The notes below the pieces were generated by a model, which was not told the origin of the DNA, did no database searches, and saw nothing but the letters and a program-made list of their open reading frames with translations. Both the position numbers and the translations under genes were made by a program. This document shows positions 37,340 through 45,051 of a DNA stretch of 64,000 nt, one piece after another. The first letter of the stretch is position 1. Each line of letters opens with the position of its first letter. Source of the stretch: Paraburkholderia monticola (GTDB lineage Bacteria > Pseudomonadota > Gammaproteobacteria > Burkholderiales > Burkholderiaceae). Location of the stretch: NCBI RefSeq assembly GCF_001580545.1, contig NZ_LRBG01000001.1:372001-436000 (forward strand), read 5' to 3'.

Positions 37340-38361
37340 GGCTGGATCTCCGCTGCCTTCTCGACGAAGTGGTTGTCATAGGTCGTGGCGAGGTCGAGCT
37401 TCGCCGAGGCCACTGTCGGGTCGAAGGCCGACAGCACGTCACGCACGGTCTGCGCGCCCTTCGGCGTGATTTCGCCGTTCTGCGCGATACAGCGTCGGCT
37501 GTTCTTGAAGGCCTCGGCGTAGAGCGCCTTGTTGTCCTCCAGGTACTCGGGCGGCACGTTGTCGGCGACCTGTTCCGGCGTCGCCTTCGCGATCCACTTC
37601 TCGGCGCGTACGATCGCATTGGCGACCGCCTGCACCGTCTTCGGATTCTTGTTAATGAAGTCCTGCGTCGCGAACAGGCTGGACTCGGGGTAGTCGGAGC
37701 CGAACACCTTGACGTTACCCTCGGCCGTGCGCATGTTCTCGAGCGGCTTGAGGCTGCCGTCCTTGGTCAGGATCGTGGCGCTCGGATCGTTGACGATCAG
37801 CGCATCGATTTGCCCGGCCCGTACCGCCGCGACCGCGCCCGCCGCCTGGCCCACACCGATGATCGACACGTCCGACGACTGCAACCCCGCCTTGTGCAGA
37901 ATGTAGTTGACTGCCATGTGCGTGCTCGAACCCGGCGCGCTCACGCCGATACGCATGCCCTTCAGATCCTTCGCCGATTTGACTTCGCCCTGGCGCTTCT
38001 GGGACACGCCGAAGATCCAGCCCGGACAAATGACCTGCGCGGCGATCACCACCAGATGCTGCCCCTTGGTGGCCATCGTGATGGTGTTCGAATAGGCGCC
38101 CGCGACCATGTCGGAGCTACCGCCCAGCAGGGCCTCCAGCGTCTTCGAACCGCCCGAGAAAGCGGCGATGTGCACGTCCAGCCCTTCGTCCTTGAAGTAG
38201 CCGCGCTGCTGCGCGACAAGCATCGGCAGATAGGTGATGCCTACCGATGCCGCCGCGATGTGCAGCTCGGGCTTTTCAGGCACATCCTTGGCCACGGCCG
38301 CGACGGAACCGCAAACAAGCTCGAACGCTGCGCACAGCGCAATGGCGAATTTCAGCTTCAT
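37336..38361 (-). CDS. NMT1/THI5-like ABC substrate-binding protein, first copy
   Basis: 341 residues with a signal peptide (MKLKFAIALCAAFELVCGSV, cleavage near VAA). A type II periplasmic binding protein that delivers substrate to the adjacent ATPase and permease. It lies 101 bp after the leuB-like gene with GGGAGGAG as ribosome site. It is paralogous over the full length to the protein at 32955-33980, and the equal lengths (341 aa) suggest a tandem duplication later separated by the SDR, FAH, permease and ATPase genes, or a duplicated insertion. Confidence 0.92.
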   Translation of the reverse strand: MKLKFAIALCAAFELVCGSVAAVAKDVPEKPELHIAAASVGITYLPMLVAQQRGYFKDEGLDVHIAAFSGGSKTLEALLGGSSDMVAGAYSNTITMATKGQHLVVIAAQVICPGWIFGVSQKRQGEVKSAKDLKGMRIGVSAPGSSTHMAVNYILHKAGLQSSDVSIIGVGQAAGAVAAVRAGQIDALIVNDPSATILTKDGSLKPLENMRTAEGNVKVFGSDYPESSLFATQDFINKNPKTVQAVANAIVRAEKWIAKATPEQVADNVPPEYLEDNKALYAEAFKNSRRCIAQNGEITPKGAQTVRDVLSAFDPTVASAKLDLATTYDNHFVEKAAEIQP

Positions 38362-38462
38362 GGTTGTCTCCTCCCTTTCGAGGGATATTCTGGTGTGACC
38401 AACGACTGCCGAAGACGGGCCGGAGTCCGCGTGGCACCCGATCCGTGTGATGCGTCTGCCGT

Positions 38463-39533
38463 CTATGCCGCCTGCTTGCGAAGCGCCTCGACGACGGCAT
38501 CGCCCATGTCACGCGTGCCGATGCATTGCGTGCCTTCCTGCTGGATGTCGGCAGTGCGATAGCCCGCGGCCAGCACGGCACGCACCGACTTCTCGACGCG
38601 GCTCGCGGCGGCTTCCATCTCGAAGCTCTCGCGCAGCATCATCGCCAGCGACAGGATCGCCGCGAGCGGATTGGCGATATCCTTGCCGGCGATGTCGGGC
38701 GCCGAACCGTGCACCGGCTCGTAAAGCCCCTTGCGGTTGTAGCCGAGCGAGGCCGAAGGCAGCATGCCGATCGACCCCGTCAACATGGCCGCGGCGTCCG
38801 AGAGAATGTCTCCGAAGATATTGCCCGTGACGATCACGTCGAACTGCTTGGGCCGGCGCATCAGCATCATCGACGCCGCGTCCACGAACAGATGGCTCAG
38901 CTCGACGTCCTTGTAATCGCGCCCGACGCGCGTGACCACTTCGCGCCACAACTGGCTCGCCTCCAGCACGTTAGCCTTGTCCACCGAGCACAGCTTGCCG
39001 CGCCGCCGACGCGCGGCCTCGAAGGCCGCACGCGCGACACGCTCGACCTCCGATTCCGAATAGCGCATCGTGTTGAAACCCACCCGCTCTCCCGCCTCGT
39101 TGGTCTCGAAGCCGCGCGGCTGGCCGAAATAGACGTCGCCGTTCAACTCGCGCACGATCACGATATCCAGCCCATCGACCACTTCCGGCCGCAGCGTCGA
39201 AGCGCCGATCAGCTCGGGGAACATGTACGCCGGGCGGAAATTGGCATACAGGGTCAGCGCTTCGCGCAACTGCAGCAGCCCGGTGCCGGGACGACGCTCG
39301 CGCGGAATGTCGGCTTCGTCGGCCACACCCACCGAACCGAACAGGATCGCATCGGCCTTGCGCGCCAGCTCCAGCGTGGGCTGGGGTAGCGGCACGCCAT
39401 GCGCCTGAATGCCCGCCTCGCCGATAGCGGCTTCTTCGGTCTCGGCATGAGGCGCCACGACCCGCAGCACCTTGACAGCCTGCGCCACGACTTCCGGACC
39501 GATGCCATCACCGGGCATGACTGCAATCTTCAT
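38463..39533 (-). CDS. leuB: 3-isopropylmalate dehydrogenase-like beta-hydroxyacid dehydrogenase
   Basis: 356 residues, the LeuB length. The family oxidatively decarboxylates (2R,3S)-3-substituted malates with NAD+. It starts [20 protein letters not shown]. The substrate loop [20 protein letters not shown] and the metal-site block [19 protein letters not shown] are LeuB-like rather than isocitrate-dehydrogenase-like. Further along are [17 protein letters not shown] and [20 protein letters not shown]. Together with the neighbouring LeuCD pair this would isomerise and decarboxylate a malate derivative. Its place in an operon with uptake and lactonase genes, and without leuA, suggests a catabolic paralogue. 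Confidence 0.9.
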   Translation of the reverse strand: MKIAVMPGDGIGPEVVAQAVKVLRVVAPHAETEEAAIGEAGIQAHGVPLPQPTLELARKADAILFGSVGVADEADIPRERRPGTGLLQLREALTLYANFRPAYMFPELIGASTLRPEVVDGLDIVIVRELNGDVYFGQPRGFETNEAGERVGFNTMRYSESEVERVARAAFEAARRRRGKLCSVDKANVLEASQLWREVVTRVGRDYKDVELSHLFVDAASMMLMRRPKQFDVIVTGNIFGDILSDAAAMLTGSIGMLPSASLGYNRKGLYEPVHGSAPDIAGKDIANPLAAILSLAMMLRESFEMEAAASRVEKSVRAVLAAGYRTADIQQEGTQCIGTRDMGDAVVEALRKQAA

Positions 39534-39586
39534 CTGAATTTCTCCTGGGTTGTTATCGCTGGGTTGTGCTCAGGTGGAGCGCGCCT

Positions 39587-40183
39587 TCACCAGGCGCCCT
39601 TGTAGTTGCGCTCGAACGCATCGATGCGGTCCCGATGCGACAGCGTGTAGTCGATCTCGTCCATGCCGCGCAGCAGACACTCTTTCGCGAAGGGCTCCAT
39701 CTCGAACGCATGGCTGGAACCGTCGGGCAGCGTCGCCGTCTGCGCGGGCAAGTCGATCGCGATGCGGCTGCCAGGCCTCGCAGACAAGCTGTCCAGCAGC
39801 GGCAGCACCACGGACTCGGGCAATACGATGGGCAGCAGTCCATTCTTCAGGCAGTTGATGAAGAAGATGTCGCCGAAACTCGGAGCGATCGCCGCGCGGA
39901 TACCGTAGTCGTACAGCGCCCAGACGGCGTGCTCACGCGACGAGCCGCAACCGAAGTTGTGATTGGCCACGACGATGCGCGAGCCGCGGAAAGGCGCCTG
40001 GTTGAACACGAAGTCCGGCCGCTCCGCGCCATCGGGTCCGAAGCGCAGCGCGCGGAACAGAAACTGGCCGAAATCGTCGGAGCGGGGTTTTTGCAGGAAG
40101 CGCGCCGGCAGGATCTGGTCGGTATCGCAGTTGATGCTGGCGATCGGCACGGCCACTGAGTCGAGGTACGTCAGGCATTCCAT
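39587..40183 (-). CDS. leuD: 3-isopropylmalate dehydratase-like small subunit
   Basis: 198 residues, the swivel domain of a two-subunit aconitase-family hydratase. DTDQILPARFLQKP and the conserved NFGCGSSREHAVWAL block (where LeuD usually has HAPWAL) are present, as is GDIFFINCLKNGLLPI. It forms a heterodimer with the product of the leuC-like gene only two bases upstream, which implies coupled translation and a 1:1 ratio. Substrate specificity in this family is set largely by a loop in this subunit, so a changed substrate is possible. Confidence 0.92.
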   Translation of the reverse strand: MECLTYLDSVAVPIASINCDTDQILPARFLQKPRSDDFGQFLFRALRFGPDGAERPDFVFNQAPFRGSRIVVANHNFGCGSSREHAVWALYDYGIRAAIAPSFGDIFFINCLKNGLLPIVLPESVVLPLLDSLSARPGSRIAIDLPAQTATLPDGSSHAFEMEPFAKECLLRGMDEIDYTLSHRDRIDAFERNYKGAW

Positions 40184-40185
40184 GT

Positions 40186-41616
40186 TCAGACTCCCAGCAG
40201 ACGGCGCACGTCCGTCAGACGTCCCGTGACCGCGGCTGCGGCCGCCATGGCAGGGCTCATCAGATGGGTGCGCACGCCGGGCCCCTGGCGGCCCACGAAA
40301 TTACGGTTCGACGTCGAGGCGCAGCGTTGGCCGGGCGCCGCGATATCGCCGTTCGTCGCGAGGCACATCGAACAGCCAGGAAAGCGCCACTGAAAACCGG
40401 CTTCCACGAACACGCGGTCGAGCCCTTCGGCCTCGGCCTGGGCGCGCACCTGGTGCGAGCCCGGCACTACCCACGCCTCGACGCCCGGCGCGATGTGGCG
40501 GCCGCGCGCGACATCGGCGGCGCTGCGCAGGTCCTCGATGCGTCCGTTGGTGCACGAGCCGATGAAGACCCGGTCGATCGCCACCCCTTCGAGCGCCTCG
40601 TCCGGGACCAATCCCATGTAATCGAGCGAACGCGACATCGCGGCGCGCACATCGGGGTCGGCCTCATCTGCGGGATCGGGCACGCGAGCGTCGATCGAAC
40701 ACGCATAACCGGGCGTGGTGCCCCAGGTCACCATCGGGGCGATCTCGCTCACGTCGATATGCACCTCGCGGTCGAAGCTCGCGCCGGGGTCGGTGAACAA
40801 GCTGCGCCAGTGCGCGATGGCCCGCTCCCGCGCTTCGCCCGCGGGCGCAAAGGGGCGCCCTGCCAGATAGGCGAACGTGGTTTCGTCGGGAGCGATCATC
40901 CCAGCGCGACCGCCCGCCTCGATGGTCATGTTGCATAACGTGAGCCGGCCTTCCATCGACAGACCGGCGATCGCGGAGCCCGCGTACTCGATCACGTGGC
41001 CTGCCGCGCCCGCCACGCCGATCCGCGCGATCACGGCCAGGATCAGGTCTTTGGCGGTGACGCCCTGACCGGGCGTGCCGTCGAGTGTGACGCGCATGTT
41101 GCTCGACTTGCGCTGCCACAGGCATTGCGTGGCGAGCACGTGAGCGACCTCGGTCGCGCCGATGCCGAACGCCAGCGCACCCAGTGCGCCGTGCGTCGAC
41201 GTGTGGCTATCGGCGCAGACGACGGTCATGCCGGGCAGACTCAGCCCCTGCTCGGGCCCGACCACGTGGACGATGCCGCGCCGCGAGTCGTCCATGTCGA
41301 ACAGCGTGATGTGCGACTCGGCCGTATCGCGCTGGAGAGCTACGATCATCGCGCGCCGCTCGGGGTCGGCCACGGCGGCCATCTCGTTCGCCGCGCTGGA
41401 CACGTAGTGGTCCGCCGTGCCGAAGATGCGCTCCGGCGAGCGCGGCTTGAGGCCGCGTTCACGCAACAGGTCGAACGATTGCGCGGTGACGTCGTGAATG
41501 AAATGCCGGTCGATGAACAGCAGATCCTGTCCGTCGTCGCGCGACATGACCCGGTGACTGTCCCAGATCTTGTCGTAAAGCGTACGCGGGCCGGCCGTTG
41601 CCTGGTCGGGTTGCAT
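40186..41616 (-). CDS. leuC: 3-isopropylmalate dehydratase-like large subunit (Fe-S hydro-lyase)
   Basis: 476 residues from ATG 41616; ATGs at 41637 and 41634 are in frame, but the family begins close to [11 protein letters not shown] and GGAG lies within reach of 41616. An aconitase-family dehydratase with a [4Fe-4S] cluster; the three ligand cysteines are in GSCTNGR and [31 protein letters not shown] and [14 protein letters not shown] are classic LeuC blocks. It differs from E. coli LeuC in reading TADHYVSS where that protein has TMDHNVST, an active-site neighbourhood. First gene of the ten-gene operon. No leuA homologue is near. Confidence 0.9.
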   Translation of the reverse strand: MQPDQATAGPRTLYDKIWDSHRVMSRDDGQDLLFIDRHFIHDVTAQSFDLLRERGLKPRSPERIFGTADHYVSSAANEMAAVADPERRAMIVALQRDTAESHITLFDMDDSRRGIVHVVGPEQGLSLPGMTVVCADSHTSTHGALGALAFGIGATEVAHVLATQCLWQRKSSNMRVTLDGTPGQGVTAKDLILAVIARIGVAGAAGHVIEYAGSAIAGLSMEGRLTLCNMTIEAGGRAGMIAPDETTFAYLAGRPFAPAGEARERAIAHWRSLFTDPGASFDREVHIDVSEIAPMVTWGTTPGYACSIDARVPDPADEADPDVRAAMSRSLDYMGLVPDEALEGVAIDRVFIGSCTNGRIEDLRSAADVARGRHIAPGVEAWVVPGSHQVRAQAEAEGLDRVFVEAGFQWRFPGCSMCLATNGDIAAPGQRCASTSNRNFVGRQGPGVRTHLMSPAMAAAAAVTGRLTDVRRLLGV

Positions 41617-41762
41617 TGCTTCGTCTCGCTCCATCAAGTTGCCGGCCGCCTGCGGGAGGGGCCGTGCGTTCTCTCGGTTGATCCCGATGTGGAAACATCA
41701 TGCCGCACGCGAGACGGGTTGGACGTGGTCTTTTGGCAAGGCACCATCGCCGATCGCGATGA

Positions 41763-41966
41763 CGCAGATGGCTTGCCGCGATCGTTGCGGTAACCGCGGC
41801 CTCCTGCGCCGCCGTCCATGCAGACGAGCAGGAGCCGCTCAGTTTCATCGATCCAACCGACGGGCAACTGGACATGAGCGATTTCCTGCTCAAGCACGCT
41901 AGAGCGAGCACTCAATCGCGTCCGTTCGTCGCGCCGAGCGCTGCCGCAAACGCCCTATCCTTGTAA
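41763..41966 (+). pseudogene. Probable remnant of an outer-membrane (BamA/TamA-like) protein gene
   Basis: An open stretch without a usable start codon (the frame begins just after a TGA at 41760-41762) reads WLAAIVAVTAASCAAVHADE, a signal-peptide-like segment, then FIDPTDGQLDMSDFLLKH. That block looks to me like the N-terminus of Burkholderia surface-antigen-type outer-membrane proteins, which usually continue RGFLPVPI. Here it breaks off into unrelated residues and a stop. I interpret it as the 5' end of a deleted gene left in the leader between the leuC-like operon and the 42-kb cluster. The family match is from memory and not checked. Confidence 0.45.
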
Positions 41967-41998
41967 CAGGCAAGACAGCAGGCAAACAGGAGGTCTGT

Positions 41999-42436
41999 AT
42001 GCAACCCGTCATTCTCACGTTCCGCGAAAAGGCAGTGTCTCAGTTCCATCTCGCCCATGTGCAGTCGTTGCTACGGGCGACCGACTCAGGGCACGCGACC
42101 AACGAGATCCCGGCTCAGGCCGAACAGACCTACCGTGATCGGGTACGGGGCCATGTGACGGTCGCGCTGCCAGGCGGCGAGATCAGCACTGCCCGGGCCT
42201 TTGAAGCGCTGTGCGCCGCCGAATTGCCAGAGAGGCATCTCGCTCACGCTGTCCTGAACGGAGCGACCCATTGGTTTCCGTGCTCGGCTGAAGAACCCTG
42301 CACTTGCAGTAGCACGCCCCGCTACCGCGCCTATTTCCGGCACGATGGACACTGGCTGTTTTTCTTCACACAAGACGCACCGCTGCCGTTCGGGTCGGTC
42401 GTCAGTTTCTCCAAATCCTCCGCCCGGGACATTTGA
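41999..42436 (+). CDS. Hypothetical protein
   Basis: 145 residues. AGGAGG at 41987-41992 gives an excellent ribosome site 6 bp before the ATG, so it is likely expressed. I do not recognise a family. Visible features are a cysteine patch (CSAEEPCTCSS, residues ~97-107), which could bind metal, followed by an aromatic stretch HDGHWLFFFTQD. There is no signal peptide or membrane helix. It lies downstream of the outer-membrane remnant and converges on the methyltransferase gene, 31 bp away. Confidence 0.7.
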   Translation: MQPVILTFREKAVSQFHLAHVQSLLRATDSGHATNEIPAQAEQTYRDRVRGHVTVALPGGEISTARAFEALCAAELPERHLAHAVLNGATHWFPCSAEEPCTCSSTPRYRAYFRHDGHWLFFFTQDAPLPFGSVVSFSKSSARDI

Positions 42437-42467
42437 TAAAGCGCCCCCCAAAAAATCTTGAATCGGC

Positions 42468-43529
42468 TCACGCCTGCGCTTGAAAGACGAGGTTAAAGGG
42501 CGTCTGCGTCGCACGACGAAAGCGCGTGAAGCCGCCCGCGCTCACGACCTGCATGAGCCGGGCTTCGCCGGCTTGTGCGCCTAGCGCCATTCTGCCTTCC
42601 TGTGATAACGATGCCCCGGTGCAGAACATCGTGGAGGCCGAGTAAAACAAGCGTCCCACGGGATTCAGATTGTCTTCCAGTCGATCGTTTGCGAAGGGCT
42701 CGACGATCATCCACGTGCCATCTCTTTTCAGCGAACCCAACACATGGGCGGCAGCGCCCGCCGGGTCGCCCATGTCATGCAGGCAGTCGAAGAATGCGAC
42801 GAGGTCGTAGTCGGCGCCGGGGTATTGCTGCGCGGTGGCCACTTCGAAGCTGACGCGATCGCTGACCCCGGCTTCGTGCGCCGCTTCGCGTGCTCTCTGG
42901 ATGGAGGGTGCGTGGTAGTCGAAGCCGACGAACGTAGCATGCGGATAAGCCTGCGCCATCAGAATCGTGGATGCGCCATGACCGCAGCCGACATCCGCTA
43001 CCCGGGCAGCCTGCGCCTTGAGCGTTGCTTCGACGCCGTCGAGCGCCGGAATCCAGTCGTTGATCAGATGGGCGGCATAGCCGGGCCGAAAGAATCGTTC
43101 CGTTCCCCTGAATAATGACGGGTGATGCTGGTGCCAGCCGACTCCTAGCCCGGTGCGAAACGCGGCTTCCAGCTTCGGCAGGCTGCGAAACATGGCTTCG
43201 GCGCAGTCGCAGAAACCTGGAACGAAAGTCGGGCTGCTCTCTTCGGCAAAACACAACGCCATTTCGTTTTCAAGCTGATAGGTTCCCGTCGCCGCGTCGT
43301 ACTGGATAAATCCCGATGCCGCCTGTGCCGCAAGCCACTCGCGCACGTATCGTTCCGCCAGCCCGGCGCGCTCGGCCACCCGCGTCGAGCTCATCCAGCC
43401 TTGTTGGGCCATGGCCTTGTACAGGCCGAGCCGGTCGCCGAGCGCAATGAGCGGCGCGGATGCAATCGCGCCAAACTCGCCGACCATGCGCCCCATGAAG
43501 TCTTCTATCTTCTGTTCGTCGTATTCCAT
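42468..43529 (-). CDS. SAM-dependent methyltransferase with N-terminal winged helix
   Basis: 353 residues. Residues ~20-95 form the dimerising winged-helix typical of O-methyltransferases of small natural products (VAERAGLAERYVREWLAAQA). Motif I of the Rossmann-like methyltransferase is VADVGCGHGAST (177-188), followed by FVGFDYHAPSIQRAREAAHE and FFDCLHDMGDPAGAA. It resembles the Rv2258c-type group. The likely role is to methylate a small molecule in the cytoplasm. It is 25 bp downstream of the FAD monooxygenase and probably cotranscribed, so it may act on the hydroxylated product. Confidence 0.9.
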   Translation of the reverse strand: MEYDEQKIEDFMGRMVGEFGAIASAPLIALGDRLGLYKAMAQQGWMSSTRVAERAGLAERYVREWLAAQAASGFIQYDAATGTYQLENEMALCFAEESSPTFVPGFCDCAEAMFRSLPKLEAAFRTGLGVGWHQHHPSLFRGTERFFRPGYAAHLINDWIPALDGVEATLKAQAARVADVGCGHGASTILMAQAYPHATFVGFDYHAPSIQRAREAAHEAGVSDRVSFEVATAQQYPGADYDLVAFFDCLHDMGDPAGAAAHVLGSLKRDGTWMIVEPFANDRLEDNLNPVGRLFYSASTMFCTGASLSQEGRMALGAQAGEARLMQVVSAGGFTRFRRATQTPFNLVFQAQA

Positions 43530-43554
43530 TTGTCACCTCGTTCATGATGGAAAA

Positions 43555-44934
43555 TCAATCTGCCGGGGTGCAGTCCGAGCTTTCGATCCAGGGCGAAGAA
43601 ACGGGCGGCGCAACCCGCCGGCTGCCACGCCAGACCCGCCAGGCAATCGCAGGGCCCAGTAGCGAAGGCGGTGGGGCCATCAGGTTGACGACCTTCAGAA
43701 ATGCGGTGGTCAGTGTGCTGTCGTGCGTCGCGGCAAGATGCAGCCTTCCGATGTACCAGTTGAGGAAGCGAAGCATCGGCGCTCGCTCGCCCTTGATTCG
43801 CGGGTGGCGCAGGTCGTTGCCCACTGCGATCTCCCACGGTATGTCGGTGATCCGCGCAGCACGCCTGAAAAATCGCCGCGCAAGATCGATCGAGCCCGCG
43901 CGCAGGCATCGTTGCAGCGCCAGCGCCTCCAGTGCCGCCACGGTCATGCCCTGTCCATAGACCGGATTGAAGCTGCAGATCGCATCACCGAAGGCGAGGT
44001 AGTGTTCGGGGAAGTGTGCGAGAGCTTCGTAGCGTCGTCGCTGGCTGGCGGCGTAGCGGTAGCGCCGGAAGTCGCTCAACGGCTCTGCGTTTGCGACCAC
44101 GTCGTGAATCTCCATGGTGGGCAATGTCGCCAGATAGGCGAGAAAGCCTTGATCGTTATCCGGCGCGTCGTCGCCGAGAAAGCCGCCGGCACTGACGATC
44201 CAGCTATCGCCCTCCTGCGCGAGCAGCACGCCGTTGCGCCAGTTCGGCGCACTGCCCGCCACGACGATGCCCTGCCGGCCGCCAAGATCGGTCGGCCGGC
44301 GGCGATAGGTACGGGTCATGTAGCTGATGCCGATCTCGACCTTCTCGATAGCCGGAGGCGGATATCCGAGTTCTTCGAGCCAGGCCGCACCGGATGAGCC
44401 GCGGCCAGTCGCATCCACGACGAGGTCCGCGATGATGGTTTGTTCCGCTCCGGCGTCGACACGCATGCGCACACCGGTCACGCGTTGGCGAGCGGCATCG
44501 CTGGCGAGACCCAGCACGGCGCAATTGTCGATGGCGCGCACGTTGCGCAATGCCAGCAGCCGTCGGCGGACATGACCTTCGAGCACGGGCCGGCTCGCCA
44601 GCAAGCCGAACAGGTCGCTCTTGCCGTGGGCAAGCGTGACGTTGCGGCCTATCCACGTAATATCGTTGGCGACATCGCCGACCAGGCCGCCGCTTTGCGT
44701 GACCACTTCATTCGTATAGCCAGGGAACAATTCCTCGAGCACCGCGTTGCCGCGCGCAAGAAGTCCATGCGTGTGACGTCCCTGCGGCACGCCCTTGCGC
44801 GGCGTGTCCGCTGCCGGAAGCAGGTCGCGCTCCAGCACGGTCACCGTGGTGTAGAAATCCGCCAGCGCGCGGGCGGCCATCAGACCACCCATGCTGGCGC
44901 CAATCACGATCGCATGCGTACCCAGATTCTTCAT
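43555..44934 (-). CDS. FAD-dependent monooxygenase (aromatic hydroxylase type)
   Basis: 459 residues from ATG 44934. The frame is open to 45258, but that part is antisense to the divergent regulator. Rossmann motif VIGASMGGLMAARALAD (residues 10-26) has Ala-Ser in place of the usual Gly-x-Gly spacing but still fits; VTVLERD ends the second strand; FGDAICSFNPVYGQGMTVAA is the conserved FAD-contact block of flavoprotein hydroxylases and epoxidases. Such enzymes hydroxylate or epoxidise aromatic or polyketide-like compounds. First gene of a two-gene operon with the methyltransferase and divergent from the SARP-hydrolase regulator. Confidence 0.91.
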   Translation of the reverse strand: MKNLGTHAIVIGASMGGLMAARALADFYTTVTVLERDLLPAADTPRKGVPQGRHTHGLLARGNAVLEELFPGYTNEVVTQSGGLVGDVANDITWIGRNVTLAHGKSDLFGLLASRPVLEGHVRRRLLALRNVRAIDNCAVLGLASDAARQRVTGVRMRVDAGAEQTIIADLVVDATGRGSSGAAWLEELGYPPPAIEKVEIGISYMTRTYRRRPTDLGGRQGIVVAGSAPNWRNGVLLAQEGDSWIVSAGGFLGDDAPDNDQGFLAYLATLPTMEIHDVVANAEPLSDFRRYRYAASQRRRYEALAHFPEHYLAFGDAICSFNPVYGQGMTVAALEALALQRCLRAGSIDLARRFFRRAARITDIPWEIAVGNDLRHPRIKGERAPMLRFLNWYIGRLHLAATHDSTLTTAFLKVVNLMAPPPSLLGPAIAWRVWRGSRRVAPPVSSPWIESSDCTPAD

Positions 44935-44994
44935 GGCAATCCTCCAGTTCGGTCCAGCGCGACGAGTCACTGACAACCGTCTGGCGCGAATGGT

Positions 44995-45045
44995 AGGATC
45001 GCCTCGTCCCTTGAGCGTCCCCTGGACGCTGTCATCGAGGATCGC
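44995..45045. promoter_or_regulatory. Divergent control region with direct and inverted repeats
   Basis: The 117-bp gap between the FAD monooxygenase and the SARP-hydrolase gene holds an exact 8-bp direct repeat, AGGATCGC, at 44995-45002 and 45038-45045. The spacing of 43 bp is about four helical turns. Between them lies a 7-bp inverted repeat, AGCGTCC-CCT-GGACGCT (45014-45030). SARP regulators generally bind direct repeats near -35, so the first element is a candidate target of the fusion protein. Confidence 0.5.
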
Positions 45046-45051
45046 ATCATC

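Noticed and set aside
38463..41616. Reading leuC-leuD-leuB as the leucine biosynthesis operon
   Set aside because: No leuA, and the genes share an operon with an importer, lactonase, SDR and FAH hydrolase. The family names are kept for homology only.
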